Made by a program: the position numbers and the translations under genes. Below the pieces are notes generated by a model. That model made no database searches and had not been told where the DNA came from. It saw only the letters and a program-made list of their open reading frames with translations. Below are positions 55,292 through 63,918 of a stretch of 64,000 nucleotides of DNA, piece by piece (the stretch's first letter is position 1; each line of letters begins with the position of its first letter). The stretch comes from Kroppenstedtia eburnea (GTDB lineage: Bacteria; Bacillota; Bacilli; Thermoactinomycetales; DSM-45169): assembly GCF_013282215.1 (NCBI RefSeq), contig NZ_CP048103.1:124001-188000 (forward strand), in the 5' to 3' direction.

Positions 55292-56299
55292 ATGCGAATT
55301 GCTGTGGGGATCATACTTTCATTGATTGTTCCTGGTTTGGGTCAATTTGTCAACGGGCAGCGGATCAAGGGAAGTGTCTTTCTCTTATTGGACCTCCTAT
55401 TTATTGTTGTAAAGAATGGTTTATCGATCGCACCATTGCTGATTCTGTATGTGGTGGCTCTCGCGGATGCGATCATCTTTGGTCTTAGGATTCAAAGAGG
55501 TGAGTTCAGTGCCCCTTCAGGTCGAAACTGGGTGATTGAAGTGATTCTGGTTACAGTAGTGGCTGGTGGATTAACCATGGGAGTGGACGAATTAACCAAA
55601 AGCTATTTCGCTAGCAGGCTAAATCCTGGGGGAGATCCAGTGGATGTGGAAGAAAAACAAAAGATAACCGCTGAGGCCGAAACCTATCTTAAAAAGAAGT
55701 ATGGAATGGATTTTACAGTCAATAAAGTGAAATACACTTGGCAAACAGGTAAATATACCATGCGCGGTCGTGCCCAAAACGAAAAAACGGACTTCTTGGT
55801 GGAAAGGGATGAAAACGGAGATTTCATTGATTCCTATTTCTTTCATCTCATGTCCAGGGATGCTCGGAAAGAATTAGAGCCCCAAATGAAAGGGGAATTT
55901 CCTGACGTACTCAACTGGGAAGTGACAGTCTGGGTGGAAGAGCGGGTGGAAAAGGAAGTGGCGGGAGAGTCGCCTTCTCTGAAGGTGCTACGAGGGAAAA
56001 CACAAGATTACAAGGAAAAATTACGCATCAACGTGGTTAAGAAAGTGGGCGACTCTTCCGTAGGGGAAGAGGCCAAGCGATTGTCTTCCCTTTTTGATTA
56101 TTTGAATGGAAACAAGATCCAAGCTTCTGTTCAAGTAAACTATTATGACCCTTCCATTAAACAAAAGGGGATCCAAAAAATCGATTTCCAAAAGCAGTTA
56201 CGCTATGATCAGTACCTGACTGCTTCGCTGGAAGTGAATGATATATCAGCATTTCAATCTACTGAAGCGATTGAAGATGCAATTGAGGTGTATGATTAA
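55292..56299 (+). CDS. Membrane protein, candidate immunity for the lipase effector
   Basis: 335 residues. The N-terminal 95 hold three to four helices (IILSLIVPGLGQFVNGQRIK begins like a TM2-type hairpin). A helix around 85-105 is followed by a large hydrophilic domain, probably outside. The ATG at 55292 is eight bases after GGAGG; a GTG at 55283 overlaps that site. A membrane-bound protector suits a toxin that attacks lipids from outside. I do not recognise the family of the outer domain. Confidence 0.6.
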   Translation: MRIAVGIILSLIVPGLGQFVNGQRIKGSVFLLLDLLFIVVKNGLSIAPLLILYVVALADAIIFGLRIQRGEFSAPSGRNWVIEVILVTVVAGGLTMGVDELTKSYFASRLNPGGDPVDVEEKQKITAEAETYLKKKYGMDFTVNKVKYTWQTGKYTMRGRAQNEKTDFLVERDENGDFIDSYFFHLMSRDARKELEPQMKGEFPDVLNWEVTVWVEERVEKEVAGESPSLKVLRGKTQDYKEKLRINVVKKVGDSSVGEEAKRLSSLFDYLNGNKIQASVQVNYYDPSIKQKGIQKIDFQKQLRYDQYLTASLEVNDISAFQSTEAIEDAIEVYD

Positions 56300-56318
56300 C
56301 GTTATTACAACGCTTTTA

Positions 56319-56334
56319 GGGCGTGTCTGGTAAT
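56319..56334 (+). repeat. Single end of the second inverted-repeat family
   Basis: AGGGCGTGTCTGGTAA matches the ends of the element at 27655. It is directly preceded by TACAACGCTTTTAG, which resembles the right end of the MITE-like family. No mirror end was found nearby. Confidence 0.5.
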
Positions 56335-56550
56335 TCAGTTACGATGTAAAGAGAAGGGGAGGCCTGTGTGACCACGAGAGCCTTCGCGCTTTTTTGCAAG
56401 AGTTCAGAGATGGTCACACCGGCAATGCTTTTATCTGATTCCCTGATTGAAAGCTCTTAAAGATCATAGAAGCGTTATTTTTTATATCCTCCTGTCTCAG
56501 ATAAGGGTTTTTGATTTTTGGATTAATCCGAAGGGAATTAAGTTTAACCA

Positions 56551-56579
56551 TTAACTAATTGTATGAAATTATGTATAAT
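56551..56579 (+). promoter_or_regulatory. Candidate sigma-A promoter of the transglycosylase effector
   Basis: TTAACT and a perfect TATAAT with a 17-base spacer, about 150 bases before the predicted start at 56733. Confidence 0.5.
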
Positions 56580-56732
56580 AAAGTGGCTGGATTTTCTTTA
56601 TAGAAATTCCGGTTGTTATCTATGCAGTTTGTTTCCAGTTACAGGTGGCAAGAGGTAAAAACATCAAGAGACTACATATTATTTCATCCTTTTCCCTGGC
56701 CTGTGAGAACCTGAATAAGGGGAAAATTAAAC

Positions 56733-57727
56733 ATGAGACACCAAGAGATTGGGAATCATGTGTTCTTTTGGGGCGAAAAGGGGCTTCCACAGTTGAGTAC
56801 ATCATGATTTTAGCAGGAATCCTGGGGGGTGCTTTGATATTATCCAAATTTATGGCCCACGATGGTCAGCTCCTGCTGAAAGACAAGATTATAGCTATAA
56901 TAAATGGAAGTATCAGTGGAGAGAAAGAGAATGAAAATGCTCTTAGCCCCCCATCGTCAAACCAACTCAAAACAACTGAGCATGATGGGTCCGAGAATAG
57001 CAGCAAAAAAATCAATACGGTCAACTATGTGAGAGACACTCCTCACAGTTTGACAAACACAAGCTTTTCTTTAAGGAATGATTGTAATCCAGCAGCGGCT
57101 CACGGGTGTTTAAATACAAAGAGAGAGAAAGTGGAAAAGGAGAAGTATGATGAACTGTGGGATGCCGTAGCTAAAACATATCCGGGGTCAAGATTGAGGG
57201 TGTTTAAGAGAAGCCTGGTTGAACGGGTATTAAAAGAGGAAAGGGATTCGATTATTGCCGCAGGTGAGAAGTATGATGTACCTCCCGAAATTATTGCTTC
57301 TATTATCGTTAAAGAACAGATCACCCAATCCGCACCTGATTGGGTGAATATGATGGACACTTATGTAAGGGGTAAAGGGCATTCAGTTGGATTGGGTGCC
57401 ATTTTTCCGAGTACGGCGCAAAAGGTATGGGACGTAGTCAATCCCGAAGGGGGTAAGAAATACGGAATAGTAAAAGGTGGAGATACTTATGAAACAGTTA
57501 AAATATTGGCAGATAATGATGAGGCCAATATTCATAGCATTGCAGTAGTATTGAAACACAAAGCTCAGCAGTTATACGGAAAATCAGTAGATCTAAAGGA
57601 ACTTACAGAAGAACAGTGGAGAGCTGTGATCGGTAAATATAACGCAGAGTCACCGGAGAAGAAAAATTATTCCGATAAAACAGTGCAATACCCAGCTCCT
57701 ACCAGAAGCATTTTAGGTTTGGACTGA
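56733..57727 (+). CDS. Pilin-headed lysozyme/transglycosylase-like effector (leader frame shifted)
   Basis: The main frame (open from about 56645) encodes the head GRKGASTVEYIMILAGILGG, KDKIIAIINGSISG, a linker and a C-terminal domain with EKYDVPPEIIASIIVKEQIT and VGLGAIFPSTAQKVW, the pattern of SLT-type lysozymes with a probable catalytic Glu. The best start, the ATG at 56733 after AAGGGG, is in another frame and reads MRHQEIGNHVFF, like MKHRDWGQYLPF of the 58441 effector. One extra T in the TTTTGGGG run at 56766-56773 would join them. A TTG at 56768 is an alternative start. Confidence 0.75.
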
Positions 57728-57755
57728 GAATGATGCTAAACAGGTGGGGAGTCCG

Positions 57756-58367
57756 ATGAGCGTAAAAAATATTGTAATCATAAGTGTCTCCTCTCTTTTA
57801 CTGCTGATTATAGGGATTTTTTATTATCTCCAATCAGGTGGGGAAGAGATTAATCAGCCGATACCCTCTCATGTGGATCCGATGAGTGCGAAGGATCTTG
57901 TTAAAGCGGCCAATCCCTACGTGAAAGAGTATGGGGGAAACGAAATATTTGATCTGGGAGAGGTTCGATTGATGATGAACGGTTCTTCCCCGGATAAAGC
58001 GGAGTTATGGTATAAAGGTCAAGCTGAGGGAGAAAAGGTGCCGAGGGTCCTAACCGTTGAAATGGACCTTAAGAAAAATCAAATCACTTGGATTCGGGAG
58101 CAGGACAGGGACTCAAAAATTGAACCGGTAGCAATTGATCTAAAAAAGTGGATGGTTGACAGCAAGGAAGCTATACAGATTGCTACAGAAGCTTTGAAAA
58201 CGGAAAATGAACAACTAAATTATCAAGTGGACTCCGTATACTTGAATGGTGAATCAAACCCTCCCATGTGCATCGTCCGGTTGTCAGCCGCAAAAAAATA
58301 TTATAGCGTTTTCATTGATATGCAGACCGGCAAAGTGTTATCAAAGGAGTTATTACCATCACAGTAG
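57756..58367 (+). CDS. Membrane-anchored immunity candidate for the transglycosylase effector
   Basis: 203 residues. One N-terminal helix (about 5-24, VIISVSSLLLLIIGIFYYL) and an outer domain whose last 70 residues (SKEAIQIATEALKTENEQL, YYSVFIDMQTGKVLSKEL) resemble a PepSY-like fold. The ATG at 57756 is six bases after GGTGGGGA. A protector anchored outside the membrane is what a peptidoglycan-cutting toxin would require. It starts 28 bases after the effector. Confidence 0.65.
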   Translation: MSVKNIVIISVSSLLLLIIGIFYYLQSGGEEINQPIPSHVDPMSAKDLVKAANPYVKEYGGNEIFDLGEVRLMMNGSSPDKAELWYKGQAEGEKVPRVLTVEMDLKKNQITWIREQDRDSKIEPVAIDLKKWMVDSKEAIQIATEALKTENEQLNYQVDSVYLNGESNPPMCIVRLSAAKKYYSVFIDMQTGKVLSKELLPSQ

Positions 58368-58440
58368 GTTTTAACAGAAAAATGAATCGAGAGATCCCTC
58401 TATATGGGTGTGTGCCATTTATAACGGGAAGGAGAAGACG

Positions 58441-59340
58441 ATGAAACATAGGGATTGGGGGCAGTACCTCCCTTTTAATCGAAAGGGAGCTTCGACAGTA
58501 GAATATGTTATGATCTTGGCTGCGATCTTAGTCTCGGCATTACTATTGTCCAACTTTATGGCCAATGATGGTCAAGCCATGATCAAGGATAAGATCATGG
58601 CCATCATTAACGGGGATCTTACTGGAGATACAGCCAACGGGGGAGGAACTGATTCCCAGTCGGGAAATGATGCGAAGCAACCTTCCTCTGATATTCCACA
58701 ACCAAAAGAGCTGGCAACTTCCCCAAATGTAAAACCAAAGAAAGAACAGGGAAAAACTCAAAAATACGATCGCAAAAAAGCCGTAGACTATGCTAGAAAA
58801 TGGAGTCACAAGATCAACACAGACAAATACGAAGAGATGGGGGAAACAGTTGACTGCGCCAACTTTGTTTCTCAATGCTTGGTGGAATCCGGATTCGAAA
58901 TGAACGATGACTGGAAATATAAGAAAGGCTTTACCATCCCACTGCTCGATTGGACCATAGGTTCGGATTACGAACATACATGGACGGTTGCCCACGACCA
59001 ATTTAAGTATTTTTCCAACAAAAAGAATGGTTATTCTGAAGGAGACCCGATTAAAATTACCAGTCCCAAACAGCTTCGTGAATTGGAGAAAAAAGGCATA
59101 ATAAAAGAAGGGGATTTATTGTATTGGGACTGGGAAGGGGACAAAAAAATCAATCACGCTACTATTATTACCGATACAAAGGATGGGGAATTAAAGTTTT
59201 CTGGTCATTCCAACTCAAGGAGAGATACGAATGTGTATGACACCTTCGAAAATGTCAGGGATGATCAGGAAACAAAGGACACAGTTATATATATTGTAAG
59301 AATGAAAGATCGGGTTCCCGCAAAAGGAGGAAAACGATGA
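58441..59340 (+). CDS. Pilin-headed amidase effector (amidase_6/NlpC-like)
   Basis: 299 residues. Head: NRKGASTVEYVMILAAILVS and KDKIMAIINGDLTGD. A T/S/Q/P linker (65-105) precedes a domain with YDRKKAVDYARKW, DCANFVSQCLVESGF (catalytic Cys) and KINHATIITD (catalytic His), then FSGHSNSRRDTNVYD, the amidase_6 family of putative cell-wall amidases. AAGGAGAAG lies upstream of the ATG. It overlaps its immunity gene by four bases. Confidence 0.87.
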   Translation: MKHRDWGQYLPFNRKGASTVEYVMILAAILVSALLLSNFMANDGQAMIKDKIMAIINGDLTGDTANGGGTDSQSGNDAKQPSSDIPQPKELATSPNVKPKKEQGKTQKYDRKKAVDYARKWSHKINTDKYEEMGETVDCANFVSQCLVESGFEMNDDWKYKKGFTIPLLDWTIGSDYEHTWTVAHDQFKYFSNKKNGYSEGDPIKITSPKQLRELEKKGIIKEGDLLYWDWEGDKKINHATIITDTKDGELKFSGHSNSRRDTNVYDTFENVRDDQETKDTVIYIVRMKDRVPAKGGKR

Positions 59341-59924
59341 GGTCTTTTTTTCAACGGAGGAAATTGATGATTATCACTATAGTAGCCCTGTTGATAATAG
59401 GATTGGTGGGGGGGTATCTAACCCTTTTTTTCAGTACATCCACAGAAACTAAAATTGTCAAGGTGAGATTGGTTGAAGTGTTAAGAGATCGAGGAGAAGA
59501 ACATTGGGTTGAACAGTATGGTTTAACTTCCGAGCAAGCTGCTGACATTGTAAAACACCCCGAAAACTATCGGTCGATCATGTATACGTGTGAACTGAAC
59601 AACACTTCAGGAATTATTGACATCATCGATATAAAAACGAATCCTAACTTTTCCAAGGATACAAAGAAAAGAGCATTGTATTACAGCGAAGAAATTGAAA
59701 ACTATCAAATCAATCCTGGACAAAGGTATCGGGAATCGATCCGAGTCCTGATAAAAATGGATGAGGAGGACACCCCGGAAAAACTGCTGGAAATGGCGAA
59801 GAAAGATCGCTTTACGATTTCAGGACGAAAATATCTCTTCCTAAGCGATGTCCCAACCAACGCTCCTCTCAGCCAATTCCCCATGGGTTCCTTCTCCTTG
59901 GAAGCGAAGTATGAAGGGGAATGA
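59337..59924 (+). CDS. Membrane-anchored immunity candidate for the amidase effector
   Basis: 195 residues starting in the effector stop (ATGA). A basic head and one helix (about 11-32, IITIVALLIIGLVGGYL) are followed by a hydrophilic outer domain (SEQAADIVKHPENYR, GRKYLFLSDVPTNA). The topology suits protection on the wall side of the membrane. No known family recognised. AAAGGAGG lies in the effector end. A terminator follows. Confidence 0.65.
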   Translation: MRSFFQRRKLMIITIVALLIIGLVGGYLTLFFSTSTETKIVKVRLVEVLRDRGEEHWVEQYGLTSEQAADIVKHPENYRSIMYTCELNNTSGIIDIIDIKTNPNFSKDTKKRALYYSEEIENYQINPGQRYRESIRVLIKMDEEDTPEKLLEMAKKDRFTISGRKYLFLSDVPTNAPLSQFPMGSFSLEAKYEGE

Positions 59925-59935
59925 TGCGATGAACA

Positions 59936-59960
59936 AGCGGCCATTTTTGGCTGCTTTTTA
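59936..59960 (+). terminator. Terminator after the amidase-immunity pair
   Basis: AGCGGCCA and TGGCTGCT (one G-T) around TTTT, followed by TTTTTAT. Confidence 0.8.
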
Positions 59961-60406
59961 TTATTTTCGCTTGAGAACCCGCGATTCTACTGAAACCCTC
60001 CTGGTCCTCACTCGTATATAGATATAAATCTATTGGATTGGCGTGTAATTTATGCTGACTGGAAACGGGGGAGAAATAAAATAGATTAGTTGATAGAAAA
60101 TATTGGAAATGAACCCAGTGGTGGCAAAGAAAAAACCGGGAAAGCGATTGGAAGTGGGATGAAAAAGTAGGTAGTTGGCTTTTATCATAATAAATGGTCG
60201 TTGGTAAGGAGGAGTCTGTTTTGTCCCAACAGGAGGTAGATTCCCGTCATATTGATCGTTTATCTTGGTTGTTTTGATCAGTGGGGGCTTGCTTCACTGG
60301 GCCAGGAACCTTCTCCCTTCTGGGGGTGGGTATTATTGGCGAGTGTCGTTGGAAGTGGGATCTGCTGAAAGGATGGTTTGGCAGGTAACAGAGGAGGAAC
60401 AACCTG
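59961..60406. other. Gap of gene debris
   Basis: About 446 bases. AAGGAGGAG at about 60207 precedes a short frame beginning SQQEVDSRHIDRLSWLF and then a stop. Other short frames lie nearby. No family is recognised; it looks like decayed coding sequence. Confidence 0.35.
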
Positions 60407-61378
60407 ATGTTGATTTATGAACGTCCTGAGCCTGTAAAAAAAGAGCAGAGCAATTGAAGCAACCGGGGGAAAAAGTCTATATACAACCTTTGGAATTCCG
60501 GTTGTACGGTGGTAGCTATTTTTGGGTTCGTTTTGATCATGGAAATCATGATTGGTATTTAATTGTTGATAAGGATGGGAATGTTCCTCACAGAGATCAA
60601 AAAGTGGACGATTTGTTGATTGCCGGTTTAAGTGTCGGCAGTGCTTATAACGACCCGAACTTTAATGAAAAAAGGTCAAGGAATATATATCCGGCCGAAA
60701 TCCAGCTTTACAGACCGATTACGATCAGTTTGAAAAACTTGTCAACACAACAATTGAACTTCAACCCAAAATGCGTAAGGGTTTCAAGGAAATCGAAAGG
60801 CTGGGTAAGTTCTTTCATAGGCAACGTTATATAACCGACGAATTATATGAAGAGTTTCGTGAAGTCCATTATCCAACGGCCAAGTATGGTTTTTTACAGG
60901 GCCATGAGCAGGTAAAGAGTTACCCAGCACGAAAGAAAGTGATCTCCTATTTATTCCGTTCTGGAAAGGTCATCTGGGCGTTTAAACTGTTATACCTTCA
61001 TATCAATTTTTGGTCTGACAAGTTAGAGTCCGAACAACAAAAGGGTTTTGATAATATGCCAGGATTTTTATCGAGGGGAAGCGTGGTGAAGTGGAAGAAT
61101 ATATGCTTCGCCATTGCCGTAATCCAGAGTGAGGTGGGTTACGGTTTTTGGAAGAGGCTTGGTCTATCTATTGGGGACATTGCTTTGGAGGGTTGAGGCG
61201 GTCATTCAAAGTGATGAAAGATCATTTTTTTCCGGTGATGGGGATTCTGTTTCTTTTGTTTGGAGTGGAGATGCTTTTGAAGACGGTATTGATGGGAGGG
61301 GCGTTATTTTTAGCCCAAACCTATTTCCTGAGTATCAGGTTGGTTTTAGATAGTAAAGTTAAAGGAGCAATCAAATGA
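60407..61378 (+). pseudogene. Decayed gene with at least three frameshifts
   Basis: A start with GAGGAGG at 60407 reads MLIYERPEPVKKEQ, then an A7 run shifts to the frame of KQPGEKVYIQPLEFRLYGG. Near 60700 it shifts to DYDQFEKLVNTTIELQ and RKGFKEIERLGKFFHRQRYI, and near 61190 to LRRSFKVMKDHFFPVMGILF. Joined, it would give about 320 residues with a soluble N-terminal part and C-terminal helices. No family recognised. It may be a disabled immunity or accessory gene. Confidence 0.5.
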
Positions 61379-61978
61379 ATCGGAGAAGGGTTTGGTTGGA
61401 TAATTTTGTTGGTGCGCTTATAATTAATGTAATTTCAATGGTTTTTGTTGGACTATCTGGTTCAGTTGCGGCCTCTTTTCCAACAGAATCGGAGTTTTGG
61501 TGGACCTCTTTTAAATTAACTCTACTATTAATTGCAGTTGGATCGGTTATCGGAGCGGTCTTCCAGATCTATACCAATCTAATATTGGATTATATTAGTA
61601 AGTTGATTGTGATTAATATTTTCCTTTTTTACATGATGGTTATTGCTTGGCGAAGTGCTGGAGAGTCCATGGTATTTGGAATTATCCTGTTCACACTGTA
61701 TGCCGTTTGTATCTATGTAGGGATCCGTTATCGGGAATTTGTTCAGCAAGAGAGTTTTCGACCTAAGACCAAGATTGGAAAAGCAATTGTATCCATTGGA
61801 GTCCTAAGCTCTGGTGGGGCGGGCTTTACAGGATACAATATTGGCAGATCTGAGGGGGGTCGCATCTTTTCTGGTGGTTTTATTTCCTGTACTCGCTTGT
61901 CTATTAACTTTATTCTTCAACTCGGCGTTAAAGCAGATCGAGGATCAAGTGGAGGAACAAAAACAGCAACAGTCGTAA
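61375..61978 (+). pseudogene. Frameshifted multi-pass membrane protein
   Basis: From the ATG at 61375 about 160 codons encode four to five helices (LDNFVGALIINVISMVFVGL onward). At a run of six G near 61855 the hydrophobic reading continues in another frame: VASFLVVLFPVLACLLTLFF, then KQIEDQVEEQKQQQS and stop at 61978. One base change in the G run explains the break. The start overlaps the end of the previous frame by four bases. Function unknown. Confidence 0.55.
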
Positions 61979-61994
61979 AAGGAGGGAGATCTAA

Positions 61995-62114
61995 ATGGTG
62001 GGGAAAGTGTTGCAGGGAACCGGCCTCGGAGTCATCTCTTCCATCGTGATCGGGATTTTGCTGGGTGTGACAGGATTGGGAATTGATTGGCCAAGTGAGG
62101 AAAGTCCTCGGTAA
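61995..62114 (+). CDS. Small membrane peptide
   Basis: 39 residues with GGAGGGAGA before the ATG. One helix (GLGVISSIVIGILLGVTGLG) and the tail DWPSEESPR. It may be the intact start of a longer gene, because sequence downstream in another frame is also readable. It lies in a decayed cluster, so its reality is uncertain. Confidence 0.45.
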   Translation: MVGKVLQGTGLGVISSIVIGILLGVTGLGIDWPSEESPR

Positions 62115-62444
62115 CCGGATCAGAGAAAAAAAGACGGACATGGTCAAATCACCCTGACCTATCCAAACTACGAGTTGTCCCTCGTGGATTATGAAGGGGT
62201 GGGTGTAGAGATGAAGAAGCTGAAGGTGCCAATCGTAAAGGCGGTGTCCTTTCCCATTCAAATGACAAAAGCGGATATTGAGGCTGTGATGGGAAAGCCG
62301 TCGGATCAACGGGCACTGCGCCCCAACTATCCGGAGTTGGAATATCAACTCGGCAACTATGACCTTCTGTTTTTGACTACCAAGGAGAGTAAAGTGTTTG
62401 AAGGCCCTCATGATGAGTTGTATTTTGTAGACTCCCGAACTTAA
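62115..62444 (+). pseudogene. Fragment of a soluble protein
   Basis: An open frame continues from about 62130 (an A7 run) as ITLTYPNYELSLVDYEGVGV, then MTKADIEAVMGKPSDQRALR and ends ELYFVDSRT. It has no start with a ribosome-binding site except an ATG at 62211. Together with the 39-codon peptide upstream it could have formed a membrane-anchored protein resembling the immunity proteins above. Confidence 0.4.
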
Positions 62445-62583
62445 AACTTGGTACGAGTAATTGGGACTTACCCCGATGGGGAGCTTCTGTTTCAAACAGA
62501 ATGATCATGTGCTCAGCCCGGGGTTTCCTGGGTGTTTCCCTTATGAAATTGGGTGGCCGGCTTGAATAGAAGGAGGTTTTAGA

Positions 62584-63918
62584 ATGAAGGGGTTATCCTT
62601 GCAAGGATGGTTTGCCGTTGTTTTGACAACGGCGCTGATCGTGAGTGGATGCAGTACCGGAGAAAAGGAAGGCAGTCAAGAGAAACCGGAGAAGAAGGAA
62701 GAAACGATCCCCAAAGCCGCCCATGAACCCAAGGAGATCATGAAGCAGAAGCCCGGGCGTTTCTCCGGGGATAACTATGACCGAAAGAAAGTGGAGCAGG
62801 CCTTGGATCAGTTTCCAGACCATCTGAGTACGGAGGAAGCTTATGACCGACTGGTTTATCTACTGGGGGAGAACTACCGCCCCCAATACGAAGAATTGAT
62901 GAGTCTGGATCCCACGATCCAAGTGAATGAAAAAACACCAGATAACAAAATAAATGTTCCATCCATTGAACAGATGAATGTGGAGATCCTTCTCGATGCC
63001 AGCGGCAGCATGGCAGGGAGAGTGGATGGCGGTGTCAAGATGGACTTGGCCAAACAGGCGATCCGGGAATTTGCCTCCGACGTGCCGGAAGGAGCCCAAG
63101 TCTCCCTGCGAGTCTATGGGCACAAGGGAAGCAATCAGAAAAAAGACAAAGCGGTTTCCTGCCAAAGCAATGAATTGGTCTATCCTTTGAAATCCTATGA
63201 CTCCAGTCAATTTGAGCAGTCCTTGAACCGGTTTAAACCGACTGGCTGGACCCCATTGGCCTCGGCGATCCAGGCAGCCCGAGAAGATCTGAAAGAGTGG
63301 GCAGGGGAGAAGACGCGAAACATCGTCTATGTGGTGAGTGACGGGGTGGAAACCTGTGGGGGAGATCCAGTGAAAGAAGCGAAGAAACTGGGGGAGTCGG
63401 GAATTGAACCGATGGTAAAGATCATCGGATTTGACGTGGATGATGCCGGTCAACAACAGTTGAAAAAGGTGGCGAAAGCAGCAGATGGCTCCTACCAGAC
63501 GGTCACGTCCGGGGATGACTTGAAAAAGTATTTGGAGGGGGAAAAGGAAAGGATCAGACGAGAATGGAGGGGTTGGTCGAATCATAGCAAACTAAAAGCC
63601 CAGGAAAAGTGGGGGGAGAAAATGAGTGAGGTGGAGGATCTTCTTTTTAAAAAACCGGATGGGAAGGAAATGGGTTTAGCCTACATACTAGAGCAAGAAG
63701 TTGACCATTTAAATGACGCCGTGGAATACCTTGAAAAAAAAGATAAGTTAAAAGACGAGGACTCCCTTTCCGAAAAAATACGACGGAGAGAACTTGATAC
63801 GGACGGTTTCTTTATTTCGGTGAGAGCTTCGTTTCGTGAGAAATTACGTGATGGAAAGATGAGGAGATGGGGAGATATAGAGGAAAAAGAAGAAGAGATG
63901 AATAGTCAGTATGAATAA
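62584..63918 (+). CDS. VWA-domain lipoprotein (second copy)
   Basis: 444 residues. The lipobox is IVSGC (Cys about 23), followed by a K/E-rich spacer, KPGRFSGDNYDRKKVEQAL and a VWA domain (about 130-320) with DASGSMAGRVDGG, TGWTPLASAIQAAREDL and VVSDGVETCGGDPVKEA. It matches the 45597 protein along its first 330 residues; the C-terminal 110 are charged and differ. AAGGAGG precedes the ATG. It closes the toxin region on the right as the first copy opens it on the left. Confidence 0.88.
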   Translation: MKGLSLQGWFAVVLTTALIVSGCSTGEKEGSQEKPEKKEETIPKAAHEPKEIMKQKPGRFSGDNYDRKKVEQALDQFPDHLSTEEAYDRLVYLLGENYRPQYEELMSLDPTIQVNEKTPDNKINVPSIEQMNVEILLDASGSMAGRVDGGVKMDLAKQAIREFASDVPEGAQVSLRVYGHKGSNQKKDKAVSCQSNELVYPLKSYDSSQFEQSLNRFKPTGWTPLASAIQAAREDLKEWAGEKTRNIVYVVSDGVETCGGDPVKEAKKLGESGIEPMVKIIGFDVDDAGQQQLKKVAKAADGSYQTVTSGDDLKKYLEGEKERIRREWRGWSNHSKLKAQEKWGEKMSEVEDLLFKKPDGKEMGLAYILEQEVDHLNDAVEYLEKKDKLKDEDSLSEKIRRRELDTDGFFISVRASFREKLRDGKMRRWGDIEEKEEEMNSQYE

